A stretch of DNA of 64,000 bases from Streptomyces luteogriseus (GTDB lineage Bacteria > Actinomycetota > Actinomycetes > Streptomycetales > Streptomycetaceae), in NCBI RefSeq assembly GCF_014205055.1, contig NZ_JACHMS010000001.1:6510001-6574000 (forward strand). Direction: 5' to 3'. Both the position numbers and the translations under genes were made by a program. The notes beneath the pieces were generated by a model, which was not told the origin of the DNA, did not search any database, and saw only the letters and a program-made list of their open reading frames with translations. Below, piece by piece: positions 34,494-44,008 of this stretch (its first letter is position 1; the number at the start of each line of letters is the position of its first letter).

Positions 34494-36242
34494 ATGGCGG
34501 CGCAATTCGGCAGGAGGCTGCGCAAGGGGGCGGCGACCACAGCCGTGGCCGCGGTGGCGGTCGCGGCCCTGTCCGCCTCCCAGGCTCCGGGCGTGAACGA
34601 CCACGGCAGACAGGCCGCTGCCGACGCCACCCCCTCTCCCGAGGCGAGTGCCTCCGACGGCAGCGCCACCGGCAACTCGCCGTACTACACGGACCTGCCC
34701 CCGCTCAAGAGCCCGAACCCGTCTCCCTCCACGGGGCCCGCCCCCGGTGGCGCGGGCGCGACGGAAGCCGGCATCCCCGCGACCGTCCTCGACGCCTACA
34801 AGAAGGCCGAGGCCACGCTGCGCGAGGCCAAGCCCGGCTGCAACCTGCCCTGGCAACTCCTCGCGGCCATCGGCCGGGTGGAGTCGGGGCAGGCCCGCGG
34901 CGGCCGCGTCGACGCCGACGGCACCACCATCAAGAAGATCCTGGGCCCGCAGCTCGACGGCAACGGCTTCGCCCTCATCAAGGACACCGACGACGGCGCG
35001 TACGACGGCAACAGCTCCTACGACCAGGCCGTCGGTCCCATGCAGTTCATCCCCTCCACCTGGGCCTGGGCGGGCCGCGACGGCAACGGCGACGGCAAGA
35101 AGGACCCCAACAACATCTACGACGCCGCGCTCGCCGCCGGCCACTACCTGTGCCGCAACAACTGGGACCTTTCCCAGCAGAGCGAGCTCGACCGGGCGAT
35201 CCTCAGCTACAACAACTCGCGGGACTACCTGAACCTCGTCATGAGGTGGCTGGACTACTACCGCAAGGGCACGCACGAGGTCCCGGACGGCACCGGCACG
35301 CTCCCCGACAACCGCAGCGACGACGGCACGGGCGCGAGCCCGACACCCACCGTCCCGGGCACGACGACTCCGGCCGGCTCGACGCCCGGGCCCGGCCCCA
35401 AGCACGACAAGCCGGGGAAGCCCGACAAGCCCGCCGGGGGCGGCACGACGACCCCGAAGCCGCCCACCACACCGCCCGGCACCCCGTCCACGCCGCCCAC
35501 CACGCCCCCCACCCCCACCGACACGGTGGACCACCTGGAGAACGCCGGAACCGCGAAGCTCACCGCCATGGCCGGCGACGCGTTCGACCGGCGGATCAGC
35601 ACCCGCGCCGAGACGGAGGCCGGCAAGGCCGTCGCCAAGGTCAGGGTCCGCTTCACGATCGTCGGAGACACGGACACCACCTTCACCGGCGGCGAGGACG
35701 TGGCCACGGTCGCCACCAACAGCTCCGGCGTGGCCGTCGCGCCCGCCCTGCGGGCGGGGGAGAAGACCGGGACCGTCACCGTCCGCGCCACCGTGGTGGG
35801 CCGTGCCGTCCCGGGGCTCGACTACAAGGCCACGGTCACCGAGCGCGCCGCCGACGCCCTCGCCCGCACCGGTGACACCGCGCTGACCTGCGCCCCGGGC
35901 GGCACGTTCGCGAACCAGGTCGAGGTGAAGGCCACGTACAAGGGCGCCGTCGCCGACGGGGTCGCGGCCACCGCCACACTGATCAAGTCGGCGGACGACC
36001 CGACCGCCGCCGACAAGGGCCCCTACTTCAAGAACGCCGAGGGCAAGCCCGTCCGTACCCTCACGGGTCTCAAGACGGACGCGAAGGGCCTGCTGAAGCT
36101 GCCCGAGCTGTACGCGGACGACACGACCGGCACGTTCCTGCTCCGCGTCACCACGGCAGGCGGCGCGACGCTCACCGTCGAACTGACCGTCGCGGCGGCC
36201 GAGACGTCCTCGCCGGCACCGTCGGCCAGTCCGAGCGCGTAG
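34494..36242 (+). CDS. secreted lytic transglycosylase with C-terminal Ig-like region
   Basis: This 582-aa protein has an N-terminal signal/anchor (KGAATTAVAAVAVAALSASQAPG). The SLT domain, residues about 100-260, starts with PWQLLAAIGRVESGQARGG, in which the glutamate of RVESG is the catalytic acid, and includes DQAVGPMQFIPSTW and DPNNIYDAALAAGHYLC. It cleaves peptidoglycan glycan strands. A proline/threonine/glycine linker follows, then two Ig-like repeats (AKVRVRFTIVGDTDTTFTGGE, FANQVEVKATYKGAVADG) probably placing it in the wall. Start is set by GGGAGGGG 8 nt upstream. A strong terminator follows. Confidence 0.9.
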   Translation: MAAQFGRRLRKGAATTAVAAVAVAALSASQAPGVNDHGRQAAADATPSPEASASDGSATGNSPYYTDLPPLKSPNPSPSTGPAPGGAGATEAGIPATVLDAYKKAEATLREAKPGCNLPWQLLAAIGRVESGQARGGRVDADGTTIKKILGPQLDGNGFALIKDTDDGAYDGNSSYDQAVGPMQFIPSTWAWAGRDGNGDGKKDPNNIYDAALAAGHYLCRNNWDLSQQSELDRAILSYNNSRDYLNLVMRWLDYYRKGTHEVPDGTGTLPDNRSDDGTGASPTPTVPGTTTPAGSTPGPGPKHDKPGKPDKPAGGGTTTPKPPTTPPGTPSTPPTTPPTPTDTVDHLENAGTAKLTAMAGDAFDRRISTRAETEAGKAVAKVRVRFTIVGDTDTTFTGGEDVATVATNSSGVAVAPALRAGEKTGTVTVRATVVGRAVPGLDYKATVTERAADALARTGDTALTCAPGGTFANQVEVKATYKGAVADGVAATATLIKSADDPTAADKGPYFKNAEGKPVRTLTGLKTDAKGLLKLPELYADDTTGTFLLRVTTAGGATLTVELTVAAAETSSPAPSASPSA

Positions 36243-36258
36243 CTCCCAGGTACGACAG

Positions 36259-36290
36259 ACGACGCCCCTCCTTACAAGGAGGGGCGTCGT
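36259..36290 (+). terminator. terminator of the transglycosylase gene
   Basis: A perfect 15-bp stem (36259-36273 with 36276-36290) with a very small loop, followed by TTGTGTGT, lies 16 bp after the stop. Confidence 0.85.
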
Positions 36291-36392
36291 TGTGTGTGCA
36301 ACGTGTTCTCATCTCCGCCCCGCGTTGCTACGGTGCCGAACAACCTGACGGTGCATCAGTTCTGGCCGTCACGACCCGTGGGGAGGCTCCGT

Positions 36393-36527
36393 ATGCGCGC
36401 CCTCATCGCCGCCGCCACCGGTCTCGCCGTCGCGTTCGCCGTGGTCTGGACCCTGACCGCCCTCGGTTCCCCCTCGGGCGGGACATCACCGAAGCCGCTG
36501 CTGACGACCGTGCCCGCACACCCCTGA
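36393..36527 (+). CDS. SPW_0924 family small membrane protein
   Basis: This 44-aa protein reads MRALIAAATGLAVAFAVVWTLTALG followed by SPSGGTSPKPLLTTVPAHP, the pattern of the Streptomyces SPW_0924 family as I remember it: a single hydrophobic segment and a conserved SPKPLLTTVP tail. GGGGAGG lies 8 nt before the ATG. It precedes the DUF3068 gene by 26 bp and is probably co-transcribed. Function is unknown; the segment may be a membrane anchor or uncleaved signal. Confidence 0.75.
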   Translation: MRALIAAATGLAVAFAVVWTLTALGSPSGGTSPKPLLTTVPAHP

Positions 36528-36553
36528 CCGCCCCGCCCGGGAGGGAGGCCGAG

Positions 36554-37546
36554 ATGCGCCGCAAGGCCGGCCTGGTCCTGCTCGCCCTCGCCGTGTTCTT
36601 CGCGGCCCTGTCCCCGCTGCTGCGCTGGTACGCCTTCCCCCGCCTCGCCAAGGTCCCCGCGAACCAGTACCAGGACATGGTCCTGGAGGCGAAGGACGCC
36701 ACCCTCCTCGACTACGGCACCATGAAGGCGAAGAAGGTCCCGAAGGTCACCATCGTCCAGACCCTCAAGGGCGACGTGGAGGCCTCCGAGCGGATCGAGG
36801 AGTCGGCGGGCCGGGACGTCGTCGTCTGGGACGGCCTGTCCTACGTAGTCGGCCCCGACGGCACGATGGTCTCCAGGATCCCCGAGCGCTACATCTTCGA
36901 CGCCCACACCCAGGAGCCCGTCCACGCCACCGGCGAGATGGTCGACGGCGACCCGGTGCGCCGCCAGGGCATCGAGTTCAAGTGGCCCTTCCTGACCGAG
37001 AAGCGGGACTACGACTACTTCGACGCCCAGGCCCGCGTCACCGCGCCCATCACCTACAAGGGCACCCAGGACTTCCGCGGCCTGGAGGTCTACTACTTCG
37101 AGCAGACCATCCCCTGGACCGAGGTGAAGATCCCGAAGACCCTGCCCGTCGAGGGCCTCACCCCCGAGGCGGTGGAACAGACCGGCACGACCCGCTGGTA
37201 CACCACGGTCCGCAAGTTCTGGGTCGAACCCCTCACCGGCGCCCCCGTGTACGGGGAGGAGATCCACAAGGAGGAGCTGCGCGGCGGCAGCCTCCTCGGC
37301 GACCGCGGCAAGGTGACCGCGTTCGCCGGCCACGTGAAGATGCGCGAGGACTACATCACCCACACCGTCGACCTGGTGACGTCCCAGCGCCTGCTCATCG
37401 CGCTGATGACGTCCTACCTGCCGTGGGGATTCCTGGCCCTCGGCGTCCTCCTGCTCGGCCTCGCGCTCTACGTGGAGGCCCGTGGCCGCCGCCCCTCGGG
37501 ACCGGCCCCCTCGGCGGCCGAAGAAGTGCCGTCGGTCAGCGCCTGA
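36554..37546 (+). CDS. DUF3068 family membrane-anchored protein
   Basis: This 330-aa protein has an N-terminal hydrophobic segment (AGLVLLALAVFFAALSPLLRWY), a large extracytoplasmic part with the DUF3068 features LPANQYQ-like start, VVWDGLSYV and EVYYFEQTIPWTEV, and a C-terminal membrane helix (LMTSYLPWGFLALGVLLLGLALYV) with a short cytoplasmic tail. Length is typical. GGGAGGGAGG precedes the ATG. The family is actinobacterial and uncharacterised, sometimes named PorA family. Its end overlaps the convergent helicase gene by 11 bp. Confidence 0.85.
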   Translation: MRRKAGLVLLALAVFFAALSPLLRWYAFPRLAKVPANQYQDMVLEAKDATLLDYGTMKAKKVPKVTIVQTLKGDVEASERIEESAGRDVVVWDGLSYVVGPDGTMVSRIPERYIFDAHTQEPVHATGEMVDGDPVRRQGIEFKWPFLTEKRDYDYFDAQARVTAPITYKGTQDFRGLEVYYFEQTIPWTEVKIPKTLPVEGLTPEAVEQTGTTRWYTTVRKFWVEPLTGAPVYGEEIHKEELRGGSLLGDRGKVTAFAGHVKMREDYITHTVDLVTSQRLLIALMTSYLPWGFLALGVLLLGLALYVEARGRRPSGPAPSAAEEVPSVSA

Positions 37547-40058
37547 GCCGCGCGTTGGTGTGCCGGGTCGGTTCGGCGGCCGCCGGGTCCTCGGGCCACG
37601 GATGCTTCGGATACCGCCCCCGCAGCTCCGCCCGCACACCCTTGTAGCCGTCCCGCCAGAACGAGGCGAGGTCGGCGGTGACGGCGGCCGGCCGGCCCGC
37701 CGGGGACAGCAGATGCACGAGCAGCGGCACCCCGGCGACCCGGGGCGACTCGTGAAGCCCGAACATCTCCTGCAGCTTCACCGCCAGCACGGGCTGCTCG
37801 GGCCGGGAGTAGTCGATCCGGATCCTCGACCCGCTCGGCACGGCCATCCGCTCCGGGGCCAGCTCGTCGAGCCGCCCCGCCTCCCCGGAGGCCCAGGGCA
37901 GCAGCCGGGCGAGCGCCTCCCCGGCATCGATCCGCGCCAGATCGGCCCGCCGCCGCGCCCGGCCGAGCTCCGGCTCCAGCCACTCCTCCACGCGCGCGTG
38001 GAGCGCCTCATCGGACACGTCCGGCCAGGGCGCACCGCGATGCAGCCGCAGGAAGGCGAGCCGCTGCCGCAGGGCATCGGCCTCCGCCGACCACCGCAGC
38101 AGCCCGAACCCCTCCCGCCGCAGCCCGTCGAGCAGCGCGTCGCGCACGAGCCCGGCATCGGCGTCCTTCAGCGCCCGCACCGCCAACTCGACCGCCCCCA
38201 GCCGCTCCACCCGCCGCGCCACGACGTCCCCGCCGTCCCAGCCGACCTCGTCCCGCTCCTCCAGCAGTGCCCCCGCCGCGACCCGGGCCGTCTCCTCGTC
38301 GACGACCGCCCCGAGCTGCACCCGCGCGTGCCCCCTGCCGACGGGCCGGTCGGCCAGGGCGACGGCGATCCAGGGGGAACCGTGCAGCGCGCTGCCGGCG
38401 CCGACCTCGGCACGGGTTCCCGACACCATGAGGTACGACCCGCCGTCGGTCCTGGCGACCCGCTCGGGAAAGGCGAGAGCGGCGACGAGCCCGGCCTGCT
38501 GCTCCACGGAGAGACCGGCCGGCGCCTCGGCTTCCGCCGCTGTCTCGCGGGAACCACCGGAAACGACGCCCCGCAGCCGCCGGACCTCACTCCGCCACCG
38601 TGACGCATAGGCGTCACCCCCACGCAGCGCACGACGCAGCGCACCCGCCAGATCGTCCCCGTACTCCCGCGGAGCCTCTTCACTGAGCAGCGCGATGACC
38701 TCGGCGGCCCGCTCCGCACCGACCGCGTCCGACCCGTCCAGCAACGCCCGACCCAGCCGCGGATGCAGTCCCAGCCGGGACAGGGCGACGCCCCGCTCGG
38801 TGGCCCGCCCCGCGGGGTCCACCGCCCCCACCGCCGTCAGGACCTCCCGCGCCGCCGTCATGGCCCCGCCCGGCGGCCCGTCCAGCAGCGCCAGCCCGGA
38901 CGCGTCCGGATCCCCCCAGCACGCCACCTGCAACGCGAACGCCGTCAGGTCGGCCACCTTGATCTCCGGCGACGGATACCGCGGCAGCCGCGCGTCCTCG
39001 GCCTCCGCCCAGCAGCGGTACACCGTGCCCGGCGCCTCACGCCCGGCCCGCCCCGCCCGCTGCCGCCCGGCCGCCCGGGAGGCCCGTACGGTCGTCAGCG
39101 CGCTCAGCCCGCGCGCGTGGTCCACCCGCGGCTCTCGCGCCAGCCCCGAGTCCACGACCACCCGCACCCCGGGCACGGTCAGGGACGACTCCGCGACGGA
39201 CGTGGCCAGCACGACCCGCCGCCGCTCCCCGGGCGCCAGCACCGCGTCCTGCACCGCCGCCGGCGCCCGCCCGTGCACCTGGAGCACCTCGACGTCACCG
39301 AGTCCGCCCAGCTGCCCGGCGACCCGGGCGATCTCGCCCACGCCCGGAAGGAAACACAGCACGTCCCCCTCCCGCTCGGCCAGCGCCCGCCGCACCACGG
39401 ACGCCACATGGGTCAGGAGAGCCGGGTCGACCCGCATCCCGTGCGGCGGGCGTACGGGCCGCACCGGAGGCGCCCACACGGCCTCCACCGGATACGCCGT
39501 CCCCTGGGCCTCGACCACCGGCGCCCCGCCCAGCAGCCGCGCCCACCCCTGCGCGTCGGTCGTCGCCGAGGCGGCCACCAGCCGCAGTTCCGGCCGCAGT
39601 GTCTGCCGCACGTCCCACAGGAACGCCGCCGCCGTGTCCGCGTCCAGATGCCGCTCGTGGCACTCGTCGAGCACCACCACGTCGGCACCGGACAGCTCCT
39701 GGTCGCGTTGCAGCCGCTGCACCAGCACACCGGTGGTGACGACCTCCACGCGCGTGTGCCGCCCCACGACCCGTTCACCGCGCACGGTGTAGCCGACGCT
39801 CTCGCCGGGCTTCTCGCCCAGCAGCCACGCCATCCGCCGCGCCGCGGCCCTGGCCGCGATCCGCCGCGGCTCGGCCACGATCACCCGCCGCTCGGGCCCC
39901 TCCCCGAGCAGTCCCGCCAGCGCCAGCGGCACCAGGGTCGTCTTGCCGGTGCCGGGCGGCGCCACGAGGACGGCGGTGCCGTGCCCCTCCAGGGCGTCGT
40001 CCAGGGCGGGCAGGGCCCCGCGCACGGGCAGGGATTCCAGGGCGTCGTAACGGATCAC
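37536..40058 (-). CDS. hrpB: ATP-dependent helicase HrpB
   Basis: This 840-aa DExH-box helicase has Walker A APPGTGKTT (about residue 33), EPRRIAARAAARRMA (motif Ia), VLDECHERHLDAD (motif II, DECH), ASATTDAQ (motif III) and the C-terminal motif VI region RAGRAGREAPG, followed by the HrpB C-terminal domain ending in YPKHPWPEDP. HrpB helicases probably act on RNA; the cellular role is unclear and many are non-essential. It is monocistronic, convergent with the DUF3068 gene and separated from the downstream-facing methyltransferase gene by 49 bp. Confidence 0.92.
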   Translation of the reverse strand: MIRYDALESLPVRGALPALDDALEGHGTAVLVAPPGTGKTTLVPLALAGLLGEGPERRVIVAEPRRIAARAAARRMAWLLGEKPGESVGYTVRGERVVGRHTRVEVVTTGVLVQRLQRDQELSGADVVVLDECHERHLDADTAAAFLWDVRQTLRPELRLVAASATTDAQGWARLLGGAPVVEAQGTAYPVEAVWAPPVRPVRPPHGMRVDPALLTHVASVVRRALAEREGDVLCFLPGVGEIARVAGQLGGLGDVEVLQVHGRAPAAVQDAVLAPGERRRVVLATSVAESSLTVPGVRVVVDSGLAREPRVDHARGLSALTTVRASRAAGRQRAGRAGREAPGTVYRCWAEAEDARLPRYPSPEIKVADLTAFALQVACWGDPDASGLALLDGPPGGAMTAAREVLTAVGAVDPAGRATERGVALSRLGLHPRLGRALLDGSDAVGAERAAEVIALLSEEAPREYGDDLAGALRRALRGGDAYASRWRSEVRRLRGVVSGGSRETAAEAEAPAGLSVEQQAGLVAALAFPERVARTDGGSYLMVSGTRAEVGAGSALHGSPWIAVALADRPVGRGHARVQLGAVVDEETARVAAGALLEERDEVGWDGGDVVARRVERLGAVELAVRALKDADAGLVRDALLDGLRREGFGLLRWSAEADALRQRLAFLRLHRGAPWPDVSDEALHARVEEWLEPELGRARRRADLARIDAGEALARLLPWASGEAGRLDELAPERMAVPSGSRIRIDYSRPEQPVLAVKLQEMFGLHESPRVAGVPLLVHLLSPAGRPAAVTADLASFWRDGYKGVRAELRGRYPKHPWPEDPAAAEPTRHTNARLRR

Positions 40059-40107
40059 GCCATCAGTGTCGTACGCCCGGGACGAGGTCCCACGCGCGTG
40101 TGTGTGA

Positions 40108-40968
40108 TCAGTCCCGCTCGCACACGAAGATCGCCGTACCGGGGATCAGGTTCCCGCGCAGCGGGGACCAGCCGCCCCACTCGGAGGTGTTCCACGCGGG
40201 CCACTCCGGCTCCACCAGGTCGACGAGGCGGAAGCCCGACGCGACGACGTCGCGGACGCGGTCGCCCAGCGTGCGGTGGTGCTCGACGTAGACCGCCCGG
40301 CCCTCGTCGTCCTGCTCGACATAGGGAGTGCGGTCGAAGTACGAGCCCGACACCGACAGTCCCTCCGGCCCCGGCTCGTCCGGGAAGGCCCAGCGGATCG
40401 GATGCGTCACCGAGAAGACCAGGCGGCCCCCGGGCCGCAGCACCCGGCGCACCTCGCGCAGGACCAGGCGCGGATCGGCGACGAAGGGCAGCGCCCCGTA
40501 CGCCGAGCAGGCCAGGTCGAAGGAGCCGTCCGCGAAGGGGAGCGCCCCCGCGTCGGCGCACACCAGAGGGAAGGAACCGCCGATGCGCAGCGCGTGCTGC
40601 AACTGCCGGTGCGAGATGTCCAGGGCGACCGGGCGTGCGCCCTGGGCGGTGAGCCAGCGCGAGCACTGGGCGGCGCCGGCCCCGATCTCCAGGACGTCCC
40701 GGCCCTTCAGCTCCTCCGGCGGGCCGAGCAGCTCGGCCTCCACCTCGTCCAGACCCTCGGGACCCCACACGAAGCGGTCGTCGCCGAGGAACGTGCCGTG
40801 CTCGACCTGGTACTCGTCCGCGTTGCGGTCCCACCAGCCACGATTGGCCCGGGAGCTTTCCGTGACATCGGCATCGCGCCGGGTGGCCTCGGGTTCGGAC
40901 GCTTCGGACTCTTGGATGATCGGCTCCCTCGTCGTACTCTTCCGTCCAGCCGGCCCCGGCGGTGGCAC
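40108..40968 (-). CDS. class I SAM-dependent methyltransferase
   Basis: This 286-aa protein has a disordered N-terminus of about 40 residues, then the Rossmann methyltransferase fold: motif I DVLEIGAGAAQCSRWL (about residues 90-105), the acidic motif in PVALDISHRQL, CADAGALPF and LREVRRVLRPGGRLVFSV. It resembles cytoplasmic small-molecule methyltransferases of the UbiE/SmtA type; the acceptor is unknown. The only in-frame start is GTG at 40968; there is no good ribosome site. Confidence 0.85.
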   Translation of the reverse strand: MPPPGPAGRKSTTREPIIQESEASEPEATRRDADVTESSRANRGWWDRNADEYQVEHGTFLGDDRFVWGPEGLDEVEAELLGPPEELKGRDVLEIGAGAAQCSRWLTAQGARPVALDISHRQLQHALRIGGSFPLVCADAGALPFADGSFDLACSAYGALPFVADPRLVLREVRRVLRPGGRLVFSVTHPIRWAFPDEPGPEGLSVSGSYFDRTPYVEQDDEGRAVYVEHHRTLGDRVRDVVASGFRLVDLVEPEWPAWNTSEWGGWSPLRGNLIPGTAIFVCERD

Positions 40969-41166
40969 AAAAGGGGGCGTCGCACGGCCTGTGTGGCCTC
41001 GAACGACAGGACTTGTGCCGGGTATGCGGCGATCCGCCCCGCGTGGGCGGCTTCGCGCATTGACCCTGCCCGGCTGCCCCCGTATGCTACAAGTTGCGCT
41101 GCGGGCCTGCGCACCTCAGACGTAGCAGGTCGCGCTCGCATCTGTTGTATGTCCCCTCGGTTGTCG

Positions 41167-41277
41167 AGGCGCCACCAGTGGTTTTGTGTGGCGCTTCCTT
41201 GGCTGTCCGGCTTCTTCAGAGCGAAACGGGCTCCCGGCGTAAGCAGTACCTACGACTCACTGTCCGTACCGGAGCCC
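41167..41277 (+). promoter_or_regulatory. structured 5' leader of rpsA
   Basis: Two hairpins are visible in the 317-bp gap 40969-41285. The first pairs 41167-41175 with 41188-41196 (GCGCCAC/GTGGCGC core). The second pairs GGGCTCCCGG (41228-41237) with CCGGAGCCC (41269-41277) with one bulge, and its 3' arm contains the only SD-like GGAG before the ATG. Ribosomal protein S1 is autoregulated through its leader in gammaproteobacteria; whether this one is, is inference. Confidence 0.45.
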
Positions 41278-41285
41278 TTTCCCAC

Positions 41286-42785
41286 ATGACGAGCAGCACC
41301 GAGACCACCTCTACCACTCCGCAGGTAGCGGTCAACGACATCGGTAACGAGGAAGCTTTCCTCGCCGCGATCGACGAGACGATCAAGTACTTCAACGACG
41401 GCGACATCGTCGACGGCGTCATCGTGAAGGTCGACCGGGACGAGGTCCTGCTCGACATCGGTTACAAGACCGAAGGTGTCATCCCGAGCCGCGAGCTCTC
41501 GATCAAGCACGACGTCGACCCCAACGAGGTCGTCGCCGTCGGTGACGAGATCGAGGCCCTTGTTCTCCAGAAGGAGGACAAGGAAGGCCGCCTGATCCTC
41601 TCGAAGAAGCGCGCCCAGTACGAGCGCGCCTGGGGCACCATCGAGAAGATCAAGGAAGAGGACGGCATCGTCACCGGTACCGTCATCGAGGTCGTCAAGG
41701 GTGGTCTCATCCTCGACATCGGCCTCCGTGGCTTCCTCCCGGCCTCCCTGGTCGAGATGCGCCGCGTCCGCGACCTCCAGCCCTACGTGGGCAAGGAGCT
41801 CGAGGCCAAGATCATCGAGCTGGACAAGAACCGCAACAACGTGGTCCTGTCCCGCCGTGCCTGGCTCGAGCAGACCCAGTCCGAGGTCCGCCAGACGTTC
41901 CTCACGACCCTCCAGAAGGGTCAGGTCCGTTCCGGCGTCGTCTCCTCGATCGTCAACTTCGGTGCCTTCGTGGACCTGGGTGGCGTCGACGGTCTGGTCC
42001 ACGTCTCCGAGCTCTCCTGGAAGCACATCGACCACCCGTCCGAGGTTGTCGAGGTCGGCCAGGAAGTCACCGTCGAGGTCCTCGACGTCGACATGGACCG
42101 CGAGCGTGTCTCCCTGTCGCTGAAGGCGACCCAGGAAGACCCGTGGCAGCAGTTCGCCCGCACCCACCAGATCGGCCAGGTCGTGCCCGGCAAGGTCACG
42201 AAGCTGGTTCCGTTCGGTGCGTTCGTCCGCGTGGACGAGGGCATCGAGGGTCTGGTCCACATCTCCGAGCTGGCCGAGCGCCACGTGGAGATCCCGGAGC
42301 AGGTCGTCCAGGTCAACGACGAGATCTTCGTCAAGGTCATCGACATCGACCTCGAGCGCCGTCGCATCAGCCTCTCGCTGAAGCAGGCCAACGAGTCCTT
42401 CGGTTCGGACCCGGCCTCGGTCGAGTTCGACCCGACGCTCTACGGCATGGCCGCGTCGTACGACGACCAGGGCAACTACATCTACCCCGAGGGCTTCGAC
42501 CCCGAGACCAACGACTGGCTCGAGGGCTACGAGACCCAGCGCGAGGCGTGGGAGACCCAGTACGCCGAGGCGCAGCAGCGCTTCGAGCAGCACCAGGCGC
42601 AGGTCATCAAGTCCCGCGAGGCGGACGAGAAGGCCGCTGCCGAGGGTGGCGAGGCTGCCGCTCCGGCCGCGTCCGGCGGTGGCGGCGGTTCGTACTCCTC
42701 CGAGGGCCCGGACAACTCCGGCGCGCTGGCCTCGGACGAGGCGCTGGCCGCTCTGCGCGAGAAGCTGGCCGGTGGGCAGAGCTGA
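41286..42785 (+). CDS. rpsA: 30S ribosomal protein S1
   Basis: This 499-aa protein contains four S1 RNA-binding domains: DGDIVDGVIVKVDRDEVLLDIGYKTEG, IVTGTVIEVVKGGLILDIGLRGFLP, GQVRSGVVSSIVNFGAFVDLGGVDGLVH and GQVVPGKVTKLVPFGAFVRVDEGIEGLVH. Actinobacterial S1 has four repeats rather than six, and a C-terminal glutamate/glycine-rich tail with YSSEGPDNSG. It helps mRNA bind the 30S subunit. The ATG is chosen at MTSSTETTSTTPQVAVND; the frame upstream is non-coding. Codon use is typical of a highly expressed gene. A terminator follows. Confidence 0.96.
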   Translation: MTSSTETTSTTPQVAVNDIGNEEAFLAAIDETIKYFNDGDIVDGVIVKVDRDEVLLDIGYKTEGVIPSRELSIKHDVDPNEVVAVGDEIEALVLQKEDKEGRLILSKKRAQYERAWGTIEKIKEEDGIVTGTVIEVVKGGLILDIGLRGFLPASLVEMRRVRDLQPYVGKELEAKIIELDKNRNNVVLSRRAWLEQTQSEVRQTFLTTLQKGQVRSGVVSSIVNFGAFVDLGGVDGLVHVSELSWKHIDHPSEVVEVGQEVTVEVLDVDMDRERVSLSLKATQEDPWQQFARTHQIGQVVPGKVTKLVPFGAFVRVDEGIEGLVHISELAERHVEIPEQVVQVNDEIFVKVIDIDLERRRISLSLKQANESFGSDPASVEFDPTLYGMAASYDDQGNYIYPEGFDPETNDWLEGYETQREAWETQYAEAQQRFEQHQAQVIKSREADEKAAAEGGEAAAPAASGGGGGSYSSEGPDNSGALASDEALAALREKLAGGQS

Positions 42786-42812
42786 ACGCCCACTGAGCTG
42801 TAGCTCCTGATC

Positions 42813-42844
42813 AAGGGGCCGTACCTTTCGAGGTGCGGCCCCTT
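42813..42844 (+). terminator. rpsA terminator
   Basis: AAGGGGCCG at 42813-42821 pairs with CGGCCCCTT at 42836-42844, and the stem continues inward for four pairs with one GU. It lies 28 bp after the rpsA stop. Confidence 0.85.
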
Positions 42845-42885
42845 GGCGTTGTCGGGCCGTCGTTCGGCTTCGGGCCGTGGGGGTT

Positions 42886-42917
42886 GTCGCGCAGTTCCCC
42901 GCGCCCCTGACGGGGCG
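42886..42917. repeat. dispersed Streptomyces intergenic motif
   Basis: The stretch containing GTTGTCGCGCAGTTCCCCGC followed by GCCCCTGACGGGG matches, from memory, a short sequence found many times between genes in Streptomyces genomes. It has a small inverted repeat (GCGCAGTTCCCCGCGC region). Function is unknown; only one copy was seen in this window. Confidence 0.45.
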
Positions 42918-43012
42918 TTGCGCCCACTGCCAAGATCATGAATCTCCTCCCGCGGGAATGCCCACGCCCGCAACGGCGTTGTGAGGTGTGGACACGAGGA
43001 GGAGCGGTCACT

Positions 43013-43951
43013 GTGCTTGATCCGCAGGGTTTGTACGCCTGGGAGCCGAAGGGGCTGGCCGTCGTCGACATGACGCTCGCCCAGGAGTCGGCCGGACTTG
43101 TCATGCTCTACCACTTCGACGGATACATCGACGCCGGCGAGACGGGCGACCAGATCGTCGACCGGGTGCTCGACTCCCTGCCCCACCAGGTCGTCGCCCG
43201 CTTCGACCACGACCGGCTCGTGGACTACCGCGCCCGCCGCCCGCTGCTGACGTTCAAGCGCGACCGCTGGACCGACTACGAGGACCCCGCCCTGGAGGTG
43301 CGGCTCGTGCAGGACGCCACCGGCGCGCCCTTCCTGCTGCTGTCCGGCCCCGAGCCGGACGTGGAGTGGGAGCGCTTCGCCGCCGCCGTGAAGCAGATCG
43401 TGGAGCGGCTCGGCGTCCGGCTCTCCGTGAACTTCCACGGCATCCCCATGGGCGTCCCGCACACCCGGCCCGTGGGCCTCACCCCGCACGGCAACCGCAC
43501 CGACCTCGTCCCGGGCCACCCGAGCCCGTTCGAGGAGGCGCAGGTGCCCGGCAGCGCCGAGTCCCTCGTCGAGTACCGCCTGCTCCAGGCGGGGCACGAC
43601 GTGCTGGGCGTCGCCGCCCACGTCCCGCACTACATCGCCCGCTCCCCCTACCCGGACGCGGCCCTGACGGTCCTGGAGGCCATCACGGCGGCGACCGGAC
43701 TGGTCCTGCCCGGCATCGCCCACGCCCTCCGCTCGGACGCCCACCGCACCCAGACGGAGATCGACCGGCAGATCCGCGAGGGCGACGAGGACCTCAGCGC
43801 GCTCATCGAGGGCCTGGAGCACCAGTACGACGCCGTCGCGGGCGCCGAGAGCCGGGGCAACATGCTCGCCGAGCCGGTGGACATCCCGTCGGCGGACGAG
43901 ATCGGCCAGGAGTTCGAGAAGTTCCTGGCGGAACGCGAAGGCGACAACTGA
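43013..43951 (+). CDS. PAC2 family protein (proteasome-assembly-chaperone-like)
   Basis: This 312-aa protein starts with GTG (VLDPQGLYAWEP) behind GAGGAGGAG. It shows LVMLYHFDGYIDAGETGDQIVD, PFLLLSGPEPDVEWERFAAAV, IPMGVPHTRPVGLTPHG and GVAAHVPHYIARSPYP, the pattern of actinobacterial PAC2 (PF09754) proteins. The fold is shared with eukaryotic proteasome assembly chaperones, and streptomycetes have a proteasome, but a role for this protein in it has not been shown to my knowledge. It is separate from rpsA, and coaE follows 57 bp later with its own promoter. Confidence 0.87.
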   Translation: MLDPQGLYAWEPKGLAVVDMTLAQESAGLVMLYHFDGYIDAGETGDQIVDRVLDSLPHQVVARFDHDRLVDYRARRPLLTFKRDRWTDYEDPALEVRLVQDATGAPFLLLSGPEPDVEWERFAAAVKQIVERLGVRLSVNFHGIPMGVPHTRPVGLTPHGNRTDLVPGHPSPFEEAQVPGSAESLVEYRLLQAGHDVLGVAAHVPHYIARSPYPDAALTVLEAITAATGLVLPGIAHALRSDAHRTQTEIDRQIREGDEDLSALIEGLEHQYDAVAGAESRGNMLAEPVDIPSADEIGQEFEKFLAEREGDN

Positions 43952-44008
43952 TCCCGTCACACGGCCCGGGCGAGGGCCCTGTCAGTGGCAGGGCCTAAGC
44001 TGCGGGAC

